A stretch of DNA of 64,000 nucleotides, taken from Deltaproteobacteria bacterium. Its GTDB lineage: Bacteria > Desulfobacterota > Binatia > Binatales > Binataceae. Below the pieces are notes generated by a model, which made no database searches, was not told the DNA's origin, and worked only from the letters and a program-made list of their open reading frames with translations. Of the stretch, positions 44,453 to 53,250 are shown piece after piece; the stretch's first letter is position 1, and every line of letters starts with the position of its first letter. Position numbers and translations under genes: made by a program. The stretch is taken from positions 1-64,000 of the forward strand of contig JAJXZF010000065.1 in the NCBI GenBank assembly GCA_021780225.1. Reading direction: 5' to 3'.

Positions 44453-45172
44453 GTGGCCGAAGACGAGTCGAGAAAGATTGGAACGCTGCTCGAGCAGCTT
44501 GGCGCTCGATTTGACATCGTAATTGAAGCCGTCACGGGCTTCGGCGGGCGTCTCGAGGCGCTGCGCGAAGAGGTGATGGGCCAGTTCGGCGAAGTCGGCC
44601 GCCAGATTCGCTTCCTTGCCGACCGGATCGCGGAGAATCGCGAGGCGGTCGCGCTGACGCGGGCCGATCTGGGTGCGGAAATGATCCGGATCGGCGAAAA
44701 CCTTGGCGCCACTCGCGTCGAAACGCGCGAGAATTTCCTCAATGCGCGAATTGAAAGACGCGAGGAAATCGTCACGATTCGCGAGGAATTCCGCAATGCG
44801 ATAGCCGCCGACGCCGATAGCGCGCGAGTGCGCAACGCCAGCGAAATCGCGCGCGCGGCCGAAGCGCTTGAGAACCGGCTCGAAGACCGGCTTGCGGCGC
44901 TGGGCGAGGAGTTGCGCCGTCAAATTGTCGCAGGAAATTCGTCGGCAAGCGAAGGACTTCCCGCGGCCGCGTCCGCCGAAATCCGCGCCGGCCTGGCGTC
45001 CTCGACCGACGCGATCGTGAAGAAAATCGATCACGATCTGAAAACCGCCACCAAGGCGCTGACCAGCCTGATGCGCAAATTCGAGCGTTTCGACGACCGG
45101 ATCACCGTGCAGACCAAAGATCAGGACCAGCGGCTCAAAAAGCTCGAACGCAAGACCGCCTCGCGCGGCTGA
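44453..45172 (+). CDS. Hypothetical long coiled-coil protein
   Basis: The GTG at 44453 has GGGGGAGAG eight bases before it and gives 239 residues, so it is preferred to the GTG at 44417. The sequence is almost entirely helical and charged. RQIRFLADRIAENREAVALT, NFLNARIERREEIVTIREEF and EALENRLEDRLAALGEELRR have heptad-type spacing. There is no membrane segment, no signal peptide and no catalytic motif. It may act as a cytoplasmic structural or polymer-associated protein. It lies 55 bases after lepB on the same strand. Confidence 0.7.
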   Translation: MAEDESRKIGTLLEQLGARFDIVIEAVTGFGGRLEALREEVMGQFGEVGRQIRFLADRIAENREAVALTRADLGAEMIRIGENLGATRVETRENFLNARIERREEIVTIREEFRNAIAADADSARVRNASEIARAAEALENRLEDRLAALGEELRRQIVAGNSSASEGLPAAASAEIRAGLASSTDAIVKKIDHDLKTATKALTSLMRKFERFDDRITVQTKDQDQRLKKLERKTASRG

Positions 45173-45181
45173 CGCGGCGAC

Positions 45182-45235
45182 GAAACCGGGCGCCGCGCGG
45201 TTTCAAAACGCTGCCGGCCGGTCCCGGCCGGCAGC
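45182..45235. terminator. Double hairpin between the convergent coiled-coil and SDR genes
   Basis: The right hairpin GCTGCCGGCC/GGCCGGCAGC (45210-45219 and 45226-45235) has a 6-base loop, and TTTT follows on the minus strand. The left hairpin GAAACCG/CGGTTTC (45182-45188 and 45198-45204) is weaker. It probably ends the SDR transcript. Confidence 0.6.
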
Positions 45236-45267
45236 ATTCAATTCCTGCAAATCGGACGCGAGGCGAA

Positions 45268-46110
45268 TCAATCCTTTTCGAACGAGGGGCCGGACCACTT
45301 GGCGGCAGTCTGGAACGCCGGTTGCGGGGCGCCTCCGCCAAACAGGTTGCCGCCCGCCATCAGGCCGCCGTCCACGACCATCGCCGTTCCTGAGACCCAT
45401 TCCGAATCGTCGCTGGCGAGGTAGAGCGCCGCTCCCGCGATATCCTCGCCCGTGCCGGCGCGCGGAATCGGCTGGATATGGTCCAGTATCTGGCGCACCA
45501 CCGGATCGCCGCCCGGAAGGTGTTGGTGAATCAGGGGCGTGTTGATGCCGCCCGGACAGATGCAGTTGACCCGGATGCGATCCTTGCCGAGTTCGAGCGC
45601 CGCGCATTTCGTGAGATGGATTACGCCGGCCTTGGCCACGCTGTAGGCCAGCGGCCCGGCGCCGCCGCGCAGCCCGGCGACGGAGGCGGTCGAGATAATC
45701 GATCCGCCTCCGGCTTTGCGCATCTCGGGCGCCGCGTGCTTGATGCCGAGGAAGACGCCGCGCAGCAGAATCGCGAAAGTGCGGTCCCAGTTTTCGACGC
45801 TCGTCTCTTCGAGCGAACCGAGCGCGCCCGCCAGCCCCGCGTTGTTGAACATCACGTCGAGCCGGCCGAACTCTTTGACCGCGCGATCGATTGCGCCCTT
45901 GATTTCCGCCTCCGCCGTGACGTCGGTCTTTTGGAACACCGCGTTCGCGCCGTTTTCGCGGCATTCGCGAACGGCAGCTTCGCCCCCTTCGGCGTTCAGG
46001 TCGGCGATTACGACGCTGGCGCCCTCGGCCGCGAAGCGCGCCGCCGTCGCGCGGCCCATCCCGCTTGCGGCGCCGGTTATAACCGCGACTTTTCCTTCCA
46101 ATTTGCGCAT
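45268..46110 (-). CDS. SDR family oxidoreductase
   Basis: The 280-residue classical SDR has VAVITGAASGMGRATAARFA (cofactor), NNAG in VMFNNAGLAG, the catalytic Ser in IISTASVAGLRG and YSVAK with the Tyr/Lys pair. The C-terminal VNCICPGGINTPL is typical. The wording resembles 2,5-dichloro-2,5-cyclohexadiene-diol-type and steroid dehydrogenase-like enzymes of soil bacteria, but the substrate is unknown. It is divergent from uvrC with 154 bases between them. Confidence 0.88.
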   Translation of the reverse strand: MRKLEGKVAVITGAASGMGRATAARFAAEGASVVIADLNAEGGEAAVRECRENGANAVFQKTDVTAEAEIKGAIDRAVKEFGRLDVMFNNAGLAGALGSLEETSVENWDRTFAILLRGVFLGIKHAAPEMRKAGGGSIISTASVAGLRGGAGPLAYSVAKAGVIHLTKCAALELGKDRIRVNCICPGGINTPLIHQHLPGGDPVVRQILDHIQPIPRAGTGEDIAGAALYLASDDSEWVSGTAMVVDGGLMAGGNLFGGGAPQPAFQTAAKWSGPSFEKD

Positions 46111-46264
46111 GATCGATTCCCCTTGTCTCCTTTGCGATGGCCCCGCGCCGCGCGCGTTTGGCGCCGGGCGCGCAGGCGCGTCAATCCTGCCCGATACGGT
46201 CCCGAAGCGCTATCGCGAACCGGCGGACGATCGGATTGGTCCGGTGTATAATCGCGAGGCGAAG

Positions 46265-48577
46265 ATGGCCAAATCGACAACATCGGGTCGGCGTGCGGCA
46301 GCGATGGCGGTACGGGCGGAGAGCAGCTTGCGCCGCGACCCCACGGGGAGCGAGCCGGGCCGACCGTCTGATCGCGCCGACGAAGCGGCAGATGCGGCCG
46401 GCGCGTCGTCCGTAGTAGCGGAAAGCGGCGCGGAAAATCAAACCGCGCGAGCGATCGTTCCGCCCCGGCCCGAGGAGCTTGGCCCGCGCTACGACTCGCT
46501 GGTCGCATATGATTCAGATGCCGGCGGACGCGAGGCGTTGACGCTCGCCGCCGAAGACGGCGCGCTCGACGACGCTGAACTGGAACGCCGGCTCGAGGCG
46601 ATCCCCGCCGATCCGGGGGTCTATTTGCTGCGCGATCGCGCGGGCAAGGTGCTCTACGTCGGCAAGGCTAAATCGCTGCGCTCGCGAGTGCGATCGTATT
46701 TCCGGCCGGGCGGCGACGGGCGTTTTCAGGTGCGCTTCCTGATGCGCAAGGTGCGCGACTTCGAAACTCTGGTCGTGCGCAGCGAAAAAGAGGCGCTGAT
46801 CCTCGAAAACAATCTAATCAAGCAATACAAGCCGCGCTACAATATCCGGCTCAAGGACGACAAGTCATACCTGAGCGCCAAGGTGACGAACCATCCGTGG
46901 CCGCGCATCACGGTCACGCGGCGGATCGTCAAGGACGGCGGCCGCTACTTCGGGCCGTTCGGATCGGCCGACGGCCTGCGCGAAACGATCGACGTTATCC
47001 GCAAGGTCTTTCCGCTGCGCACCTGCTCGGACGCGGTGTTCCGCAACCGCGCCCGCCCCTGTATCGAATATCAAATCAAGCGCTGCCTTGGACCGTGCTG
47101 TCTGCCGGTGGATCGCGATGAATACGGACGTCATCTGCACGCGGCCGAGATGCTTCTGGAGGGCAAGAACCTCGAATTGTTGCGGGAGCTGCGCGAGCGG
47201 ATGCGGGCCCACGCCGAGCGGCTCGAATTCGAGGCGGCGGCGCGCCTGCGCGATCGCGTGCGGGCGATCGAAAAGACGGTCGAAAAGCAGACCGTGCTGC
47301 ATCACTGGGGCGGCGATCAGGACGTGTTCGGATTGTATCGCGAGGGCGGTTTTATCGAGGCGATCGTCCTGATGGTGCGCAATGGAAAGCTCAACCGCAC
47401 CCGCAGTTGGAGTTTCCAGGATCTCGAATTTTCCGACGAGGAGCTGCTGGCCGACCTGCTGACGCAGTATTACGCGGGCGCGCTGACTCCGCCTGACGAA
47501 GTGATCGCGCCGGTCGTGCTCGAAGACGCGGACGCCCGCGCCGAGCTGCTTTCGGAACGGCGTGGCCGCAAAGTCGAATTCATCGTGCCGCGGCGCGGCG
47601 AAAAGCTGCGCCTGCTGGAGATGGCGATGGAAAACGCGCGGCAGAGCTTCGCCGCGCGGCGCGACAATGAAAATACGCGCGAAAAGATGCTCGCCGAGTT
47701 GCGCGCCCGGCTGCATCTGCGCAACACGCCCAAGCGGATCGAATGCTACGACATCTCGAACCTGCAAGGCTCGATGGCGGTCGGGTCGCAGGCGACTTTC
47801 GACGAGGGCGAACCGTGCAAAGCTTTTTACCGCCGCTATCGGATTCGCACCGTCGCCGGACAGGACGACTTCGCCAGCCTCTACGAGGTCCTGAGCCGCC
47901 GGCTCAAGCGCGCGAAGGAGGAAAACGAGTATCCCGATTTGTGGGTGATCGACGGCGGCAAGGGCCAATTGAACGTGGCCGTGCAGGCGCTCAAGGACGC
48001 CGGCGCATCGGCGCAAATCGAGGTGGTGTCGCTGGCCAAGCAACACGTGCTGAACGACGGGCGCGAGCGCAACGTGGTCAAATCCGAGGAACGGGTCTTC
48101 CTGCCGAATCGCAAGGACCCGATCGTGCTGCCGCGCAACTCGAACGCATTGTTCCTGCTGGTGCGCATCCGCGACGAGGCGCATCGCTTCGCAATCACCT
48201 ATAACCGTGAATTGCGCCGGCGCGCGCGATTGAAATCGGTCCTTGACGATATTGAAGGAATCGGACCGGTGCGCCGGCGCGACCTGTTGAGACATTTCGG
48301 CAGCCTGCGGCGGATTCGCGCGGCGTCGCTTGCGGAGCTGCAGGCGGTCAAGGGCGTCAATGCGGAATTGGCGGCGCAAATCCGCCGGCATCTCGACGCG
48401 ATGGCCGCGCTGCTCGACGAGCAGGAGCGGGCCGAGCGCGAAGAGTACGGCGCGGAATATCTCGACGCGGGCCAGGGCCAGCTTGAGCTGCTCGCCCGCA
48501 AAGCCCGCCCCGCCATGGCGGCGTCAAGCGAGGCGGAAACGTCATTGGCTGATTCGGTCGAACCCGCCGACGGTTAG
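46265..48577 (+). CDS. uvrC: Excinuclease ABC subunit C with N-terminal extension
   Basis: Taking the ATG at 46265 (preceded by GCGAGGCG) gives 770 residues. The first 104 are Ala/Ser/Arg/Glu-rich and disordered-looking, and the UvrC core begins ELERRLEAIPADPGVY. The core has the GIY-YIG nuclease (VLYVGKAKSLRSRVRSYF), the UVR motif, the RNase H-like nuclease domain (ECYDISNLQG, VIDGGKGQLNVA) and a C-terminal helix-hairpin-helix (DIEGIGPVRRRDLLRHFG). UvrC makes both incisions in nucleotide excision repair. Without the extension the length is normal, so either the tail is genuine or the real start is later. comEC follows after 94 bases. Confidence 0.93.
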   Translation: MAKSTTSGRRAAAMAVRAESSLRRDPTGSEPGRPSDRADEAADAAGASSVVAESGAENQTARAIVPPRPEELGPRYDSLVAYDSDAGGREALTLAAEDGALDDAELERRLEAIPADPGVYLLRDRAGKVLYVGKAKSLRSRVRSYFRPGGDGRFQVRFLMRKVRDFETLVVRSEKEALILENNLIKQYKPRYNIRLKDDKSYLSAKVTNHPWPRITVTRRIVKDGGRYFGPFGSADGLRETIDVIRKVFPLRTCSDAVFRNRARPCIEYQIKRCLGPCCLPVDRDEYGRHLHAAEMLLEGKNLELLRELRERMRAHAERLEFEAAARLRDRVRAIEKTVEKQTVLHHWGGDQDVFGLYREGGFIEAIVLMVRNGKLNRTRSWSFQDLEFSDEELLADLLTQYYAGALTPPDEVIAPVVLEDADARAELLSERRGRKVEFIVPRRGEKLRLLEMAMENARQSFAARRDNENTREKMLAELRARLHLRNTPKRIECYDISNLQGSMAVGSQATFDEGEPCKAFYRRYRIRTVAGQDDFASLYEVLSRRLKRAKEENEYPDLWVIDGGKGQLNVAVQALKDAGASAQIEVVSLAKQHVLNDGRERNVVKSEERVFLPNRKDPIVLPRNSNALFLLVRIRDEAHRFAITYNRELRRRARLKSVLDDIEGIGPVRRRDLLRHFGSLRRIRAASLAELQAVKGVNAELAAQIRRHLDAMAALLDEQERAEREEYGAEYLDAGQGQLELLARKARPAMAASSEAETSLADSVEPADG

Positions 48578-48671
48578 CAAGCGGCGGAGCGGCGACAAAC
48601 CGCGTTGGCATCGGGCGGCCGGTTCACTATACCGAAATCATCTGGACTGAAATTGACGGCGTGAGCCGGGG

Positions 48672-51311
48672 GTGGGGGAAATCGCGGCGGCGAAGCAAAT
48701 CGGCGCTGTCGGAGCGCGCGGCGCGGGCTCCGAGACGAACCGGAATCCCGCTCTCGCAGGGCGCGCCTGGATCGTCGCGCTGCCTCCTTTGTACGGCGTC
48801 ACGGCCGCGATCATTATCGGCGACGGCGCCGGCAATCTCGGATTGGCGATACCTCTCTGGATCTGCGCGGCGTTCGCGGCCGGCGCGATCGCGTCGATGG
48901 CGGCGCGGCGCACGGCGGCGGGCTTGATCATCGCCTACGCGGCGATCGCGGGCGCGGCGACGGGTCCCGTGGCGCGCCTGCTCAATCCCGCGCATGGTCC
49001 GCACAGCCTTTATCGTTTCGCCGACGGATCGTCCCTTACGATCGTCGGGCGGATCGCGCAGGAGCCGGAGCGCGAACCAGGCGGCCGGACGTATCTGTTC
49101 GTCCAACTCGCGCGCGCCGGGCTGAGTCCCGGCCATCTGGAACCGTGCCGGGGCCTGGTTCGAGTGACCGCGCTTGGCGGCGCGGACCGATTCCGGCTGG
49201 GCCAGACAATCGAAGCGGCCGGCGTAATCAGGTTCCCGCGCAACGACGGCAATCCGGGGCAATTCGACTACCGCGGCTGGCTGCTGCGGCAGGGTATCGC
49301 GGCGACGATGTTCGTGCGGCCCGACAAGACGACGAAGTCTTCGCCGATTCGAATCGTGGCGTATCGGCCCGAATTTTTCAGCAGCGCTATTGAGCGGGCG
49401 AGGCGCCGGATCCGCGCTCTGATTGACGCCAATCTGCGCTATCCGGCGAACGTCGAGATGCGCGCGCTGATTATCGGCGATCGGGGCGGTATCGATGAGC
49501 GGCTGCGCCGGCGTTTCGCCTTCACCGGCATGGCGCATCTGCTGGTGATTTCCGGTCTGCACATGGGAATCGTCGCGGGCGCGACGTTCATCGTTGTGCG
49601 GCTGGCGATGAGTTTTTTCCCCGCGCTGATGGCGTATGGATACGCCAACAAAGCGGCCGCGATCGCGGGCGCGATCGCGGCGGGCGGCTACGCGGCGATC
49701 GCAGGGCATCACGTGTCCACGATCCGCGCCGTGGCGATGGTGACGGCGTACGCGCTGGCGATCGCGTTCGACCGGTCGCGCGAATTGATGGCGAGTCTGG
49801 CGATCGCGGCGCTGGTGATTTGCCTCGCGCTGCCCGGCTCGACGGCGGATATCGGCTTTCAGCTTTCTTTCGTTGCGGTCGCCGCGATCATACTGGGGAT
49901 GCGGCGGTTCGCGGCGTGGTGGCGAATTCGTTTTGCGGCGGAAGAAGGCGGCGCTGGATTGAACCTTGCCGAATCCGTGGCGGGCTATTTTGCGGTTTCT
50001 TTCTGGGCGCTGCTCGGCACGGCGCCGCTGACGGCTTTTTACTTCAACCAGTTTTCGCTCGTCGGCGTGGTCGCGAACGCGGTCGTCGTGCCGATCATGG
50101 GTTTTGGCGCGGTGGTGATGGGACTGATCGCCGCGCTGATGCTCTCAATCAATGCGGCCGCGGCGGGTTTCGCGATGCGGCTGGCGGGAGGCCTGGCCGG
50201 CCGCGGCACGGCGCTCGCCGGATGGTTCTACAGGTGGCCGCTCGGATGGAGCCGGATCTTTACCCCGACGGTCGTTGAAATTGCGATCGCATACGCGCTG
50301 CTGGCGCTGTGGCTGACGGCGCCGCGGGCGGACGCGGCGCTCGCGATTCCGCCCGAACGCGATGCCGCCGCCGGGAGATCCGAAACGCATCCGATATGGC
50401 GGCGCTGGGGTTTCGCGTTGATTTTGACCGCGCTCGCGATCGACGCCGGCTGGTGGACCTGGCGGCGCTATTTCAATCCAGAGCTTCGAATCGCCTTTCT
50501 CTCCGTGGGCGAGGGCGACGCCGCGGTGATTCGTTTTCCCGGCTCGCGCGTGATGGTTTTGGACGGCGGCGGAGGCTACCGCGACGCGTTCGATCCGGGC
50601 GAGCGGATCGTCGCGCCCTATCTTTGGGCGCGAAAGATCATGCGCGTCGATTATGTCGCGCTGAGCCATCCCGACCACGATCATTTCGGCGGCTTGACTT
50701 TTATCGCGGAGAATTTTCATCCGCGCGAGTTCTGGACCAGCGGCGTCGGCAGCGACGATTCAAGTTATGGACGGCTGCTGGCGGCTGTCCGCGCCGCCGG
50801 CGCGCGCGAATCAGTCTGCGGATCGGCGGCGCAGGCGCGCATGATCGGAGGAGCGGCGGTGCGATGTCTTTGGCCGGCGCGCGGCGTCGTCGAGCGCAAA
50901 GACAACAATTCGTCGATGGTCGTGCGGATTTCCTACGCTGGCCGATCAGTTCTGTTTACCGGCGACCTGGAGGAAAAGGGCGAGCGCGAGCTGATCGCGA
51001 CCGGAGCGCCGCTGGACGCCGGCGTGCTTAAGGTTCCGCATCACGGCAGCGCGACCTCGTCGAGTCCGGAGTTGATCGCGGCGGTGCGTCCGCGGTTGGC
51101 GGTTATCTCGGACGGTTACCTGAACCGGTTTGGATTTCCGGCGCCCGCGGTCGTCGCACGCTATCGCGCGGCGCGCGTGATCGTCCTGCGCACCGACCGG
51201 GACGGCGCCGTGCTCGTCGCGATCGGCGCAGAGGGGTTGGCCGCCAATGCCTGGCTGGACGGGCGCGCGCCCGTTGCGGTTGACGATCCGGCAAGGCGTG
51301 TGGGAAAGTGA
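48672..51311 (+). CDS. comEC: ComEC/Rec2 DNA internalisation protein
   Basis: The 879-residue membrane protein has the OB-fold-like N-terminal part (about 110-220). The competence domain has AFTGMAHLLVISGLHMG, ADIGFQLSFVAVAAI and many hydrophobic segments. The C-terminal metallo-beta-lactamase-like domain has LSHPDHDHFGG, a HxxxDH-type metal motif, then LFTGDLEEKG and VPHHGS. ComEC forms the inner membrane channel for single-stranded DNA in natural transformation, and the lactamase domain is proposed to degrade the other strand. No other com genes lie in the window. The start codon is a GTG. Confidence 0.92.
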   Translation: MGEIAAAKQIGAVGARGAGSETNRNPALAGRAWIVALPPLYGVTAAIIIGDGAGNLGLAIPLWICAAFAAGAIASMAARRTAAGLIIAYAAIAGAATGPVARLLNPAHGPHSLYRFADGSSLTIVGRIAQEPEREPGGRTYLFVQLARAGLSPGHLEPCRGLVRVTALGGADRFRLGQTIEAAGVIRFPRNDGNPGQFDYRGWLLRQGIAATMFVRPDKTTKSSPIRIVAYRPEFFSSAIERARRRIRALIDANLRYPANVEMRALIIGDRGGIDERLRRRFAFTGMAHLLVISGLHMGIVAGATFIVVRLAMSFFPALMAYGYANKAAAIAGAIAAGGYAAIAGHHVSTIRAVAMVTAYALAIAFDRSRELMASLAIAALVICLALPGSTADIGFQLSFVAVAAIILGMRRFAAWWRIRFAAEEGGAGLNLAESVAGYFAVSFWALLGTAPLTAFYFNQFSLVGVVANAVVVPIMGFGAVVMGLIAALMLSINAAAAGFAMRLAGGLAGRGTALAGWFYRWPLGWSRIFTPTVVEIAIAYALLALWLTAPRADAALAIPPERDAAAGRSETHPIWRRWGFALILTALAIDAGWWTWRRYFNPELRIAFLSVGEGDAAVIRFPGSRVMVLDGGGGYRDAFDPGERIVAPYLWARKIMRVDYVALSHPDHDHFGGLTFIAENFHPREFWTSGVGSDDSSYGRLLAAVRAAGARESVCGSAAQARMIGGAAVRCLWPARGVVERKDNNSSMVVRISYAGRSVLFTGDLEEKGERELIATGAPLDAGVLKVPHHGSATSSSPELIAAVRPRLAVISDGYLNRFGFPAPAVVARYRAARVIVLRTDRDGAVLVAIGAEGLAANAWLDGRAPVAVDDPARRVGK

Positions 51312-51395
51312 GCGATGAACCGCGGGACGTGGTTCGCCTGGTCAAGCGACCGCGGACGTCCCGGGGCAGCATCAAAGTATCGCCGGAGGATTTCC

Positions 51396-51848
51396 ATGGC
51401 TGAACAGGCCGCCGCGCAAACGGCTGAACAACCGGGCAAGAAGCCGATTCTGCCGGTTTTCAAACTCGAACCGAAGCCCCATCTGGTGGGCGTGAAATGC
51501 TCCGCCTGCGGCGCCGTATTTCTCGACACCAAACGGTTGGCGTGCTCCAAGTGCGGCGCGACCGGACCCTTTCAGGAGGTCCAGCTCTCGGACAAGGGCA
51601 AGGTCTGGGTTTTCTCGGTGATTCATCAGTCCTTCCCCGGAGTAAAAACGCCCTACGTGACGGCGATTATCGATCTGCCCGAAGGCGTCAGCGTAAAGTC
51701 CAATCTGGTTGACGTCGATCCGCTGGAGTTGCAGAAGAATCCGGGGAAGGCGTTCGGGATGCCGGTCGAGCTGGTGGCGAACGTCGTCGCGAAAGATCGG
51801 CAGGGCAACGAAGTGGTCGCGTTTCAGTTTCGGCCAAGCGCGAACTAA
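51396..51848 (+). CDS. Zn-ribbon/OB-fold protein (DUF35) partner of thiolase
   Basis: The ATG at 51396 is preceded by CGGAGGA and gives 150 residues. The Zn-ribbon has Cys35, Cys38, Cys50 and Cys53 (VKCSACGAVF and LACSKCGA). The OB-fold part has VWVFSVIHQSFPGVKTPY, typical of DUF35. In archaea and actinobacteria DUF35 proteins form complexes with acetyl-CoA acetyltransferase-type thiolases or SCP2-like lipid-transfer proteins. The thiolase-like gene begins 67 bases downstream, so the usual pair is present. Confidence 0.88.
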   Translation: MAEQAAAQTAEQPGKKPILPVFKLEPKPHLVGVKCSACGAVFLDTKRLACSKCGATGPFQEVQLSDKGKVWVFSVIHQSFPGVKTPYVTAIIDLPEGVSVKSNLVDVDPLELQKNPGKAFGMPVELVANVVAKDRQGNEVVAFQFRPSAN

Positions 51849-51915
51849 GGATAACTTCAGGCTGGCAATCAGGACGGCGCGGCCAGGCGACCGGCGTCCT
51901 CAGGAGGATTTTGAG

Positions 51916-53079
51916 ATGCGCAACGTTTACGTGCTTGGAACGGGAATGATTCGCTTTGGCCGCTATCCGGACAAGTCGGTGCCGGAACTGGGCGCGGAAG
52001 CGGCGTTGATCGCGCTGAAAGACGCCGGCGTCATGATCAAGGATGTCGAAATGTTCGCGTGCGGCAACCTCTATCAGGCCAACGCGATGGTCGGGCAGCG
52101 AATTCTGCAGCAGGTCGGCCAGACCGGCATTCCGGTCATTAACGTATCGAATGCGTGCGCGACGGGTTCGACCGCTTTCCGCGAAGCGTACCTGGCCGTC
52201 GCGTCGGGGATGTACGACGTCACGATGGCGATTGGCGTCGAGCAGATGGGCAAGCAGGGACTGCTCGGCGGCGGAGGCGGCGGCTCCGATCCGGCGTATT
52301 CGACCGAAGGACGCGTCGGCTCGGGACTGATGCCCGCGGTTTTCGGTCAGGCCGGCGTGGAGCACATGCGCAAATACGGCACGACGCTTGAGCATTTCGC
52401 GAAGATTTCAGTCAAATCGCACAAGCACGCGACCAAGAATCCGTTCTCGCAGTATCAGAATGAAGTGACGCTCGAGGACGTGCTCAACGCCCGCGTGGTC
52501 GCTTTCCCGAATACGCTTTACATGTGCTGCCCGACCGGCGACGGCGCCGCGGCCGCGATTCTGGTCTCCGAGGACAAGTTGAAGCAGTTTGCGGCCGGCC
52601 GCAAACGGGCGCGCGTGGCGGCGTCGGTGCTGACCTCCGATCCCTACACCGATCGCGACCTGACCCTGCCCGACGTGAACACGCTCACGCGGCGCGCCGC
52701 ACAGAAGGCCTACGAGACCGCCGGCATCGGACCGAAAGACGTTTCGCTGACCGAATTGCATGACTGCTTCGCCACCGCCGAGTTGGTGCATTATGAAAAC
52801 CTCGCCCTGTGCGGCGACGGCGAGGCCGGCAAGTTCATCGATGAGGGCGGCGGCAAGCATCCCGATCTCGGCGGCAAGTCTCCCGTCAATGTGTCCGGCG
52901 GCTTGCTTTCGAAGGGCCATCCGCTGGGCGCCACCGGCGTCGCCAATATCTGCGAAGTCGTGTGGCATGTGACCGGCGACGAACGCGCCAAAGCGCGCCA
53001 GGTGCCGAACGCGAAAGTCGGCATGGCGCATGTGATCGGGCTGGGCTCCGCCTGCACGATCCATTTGCTGACCGTCTGA
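51916..53079 (+). CDS. Thiolase-like protein (SCP2-thiolase/lipid-transfer family)
   Basis: The ATG at 51916 follows CAGGAGG and gives 387 residues. The nucleophilic Cys81 lies in INVSNACATGSTAFREA, and the second active-site part is in ELHDCFATAE. The final GGLLSKGHPLGATG contains the His of the thiolase HxxxG motif. The Cys of the usual GLG-C-G C-terminal motif is in GLGSACTI. The closest reading is a lipid-transfer/SCP2-type thiolase working with the preceding DUF35 protein in CoA-ester condensation or cleavage. Substrate unknown. Confidence 0.88.
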   Translation: MRNVYVLGTGMIRFGRYPDKSVPELGAEAALIALKDAGVMIKDVEMFACGNLYQANAMVGQRILQQVGQTGIPVINVSNACATGSTAFREAYLAVASGMYDVTMAIGVEQMGKQGLLGGGGGGSDPAYSTEGRVGSGLMPAVFGQAGVEHMRKYGTTLEHFAKISVKSHKHATKNPFSQYQNEVTLEDVLNARVVAFPNTLYMCCPTGDGAAAAILVSEDKLKQFAAGRKRARVAASVLTSDPYTDRDLTLPDVNTLTRRAAQKAYETAGIGPKDVSLTELHDCFATAELVHYENLALCGDGEAGKFIDEGGGKHPDLGGKSPVNVSGGLLSKGHPLGATGVANICEVVWHVTGDERAKARQVPNAKVGMAHVIGLGSACTIHLLTV

Positions 53080-53134
53080 CGGCTTGAAGATCGCGGACGA
53101 ACGGTTTCGATCGCCGGACGTCCGCGAATCATCG

Positions 53135-53166
53135 AAAAAGGGGCCGCTTGCGGGCGGCCCCTTTTT
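53135..53166 (+). terminator. Strong intrinsic terminator after the thiolase gene
   Basis: AAAAAGGGGCCGC (53135-53147) pairs with GCGGCCCCTTTTT (53154-53166), a perfect 13-bp stem with loop TTGCGG and T-run. It separates the DUF35-thiolase operon from hisS. Confidence 0.92.
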
Positions 53167-53250
53167 CTTGCCTCGCGTGCGGGATAAATTTTCGGGAAGC
53201 TTCGGGCGCTGCGGCAATTTCGATAAACCCGGAGCGATGGAATCGCCAGT

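Noticed and set aside
45716-46264. UvrC frame extended upstream to 45716 (953 codons)
   Set aside because: The extension overlaps the divergent SDR gene and encodes no conserved sequence. The ATG at 46265 has a ribosome-binding site and lies after the intergenic gap.
46865-48391. Long minus-strand frame opposite uvrC
   Set aside because: Shadow of uvrC; composition (Arg/His/Gln-rich) is typical of antisense frames and no domain is visible.
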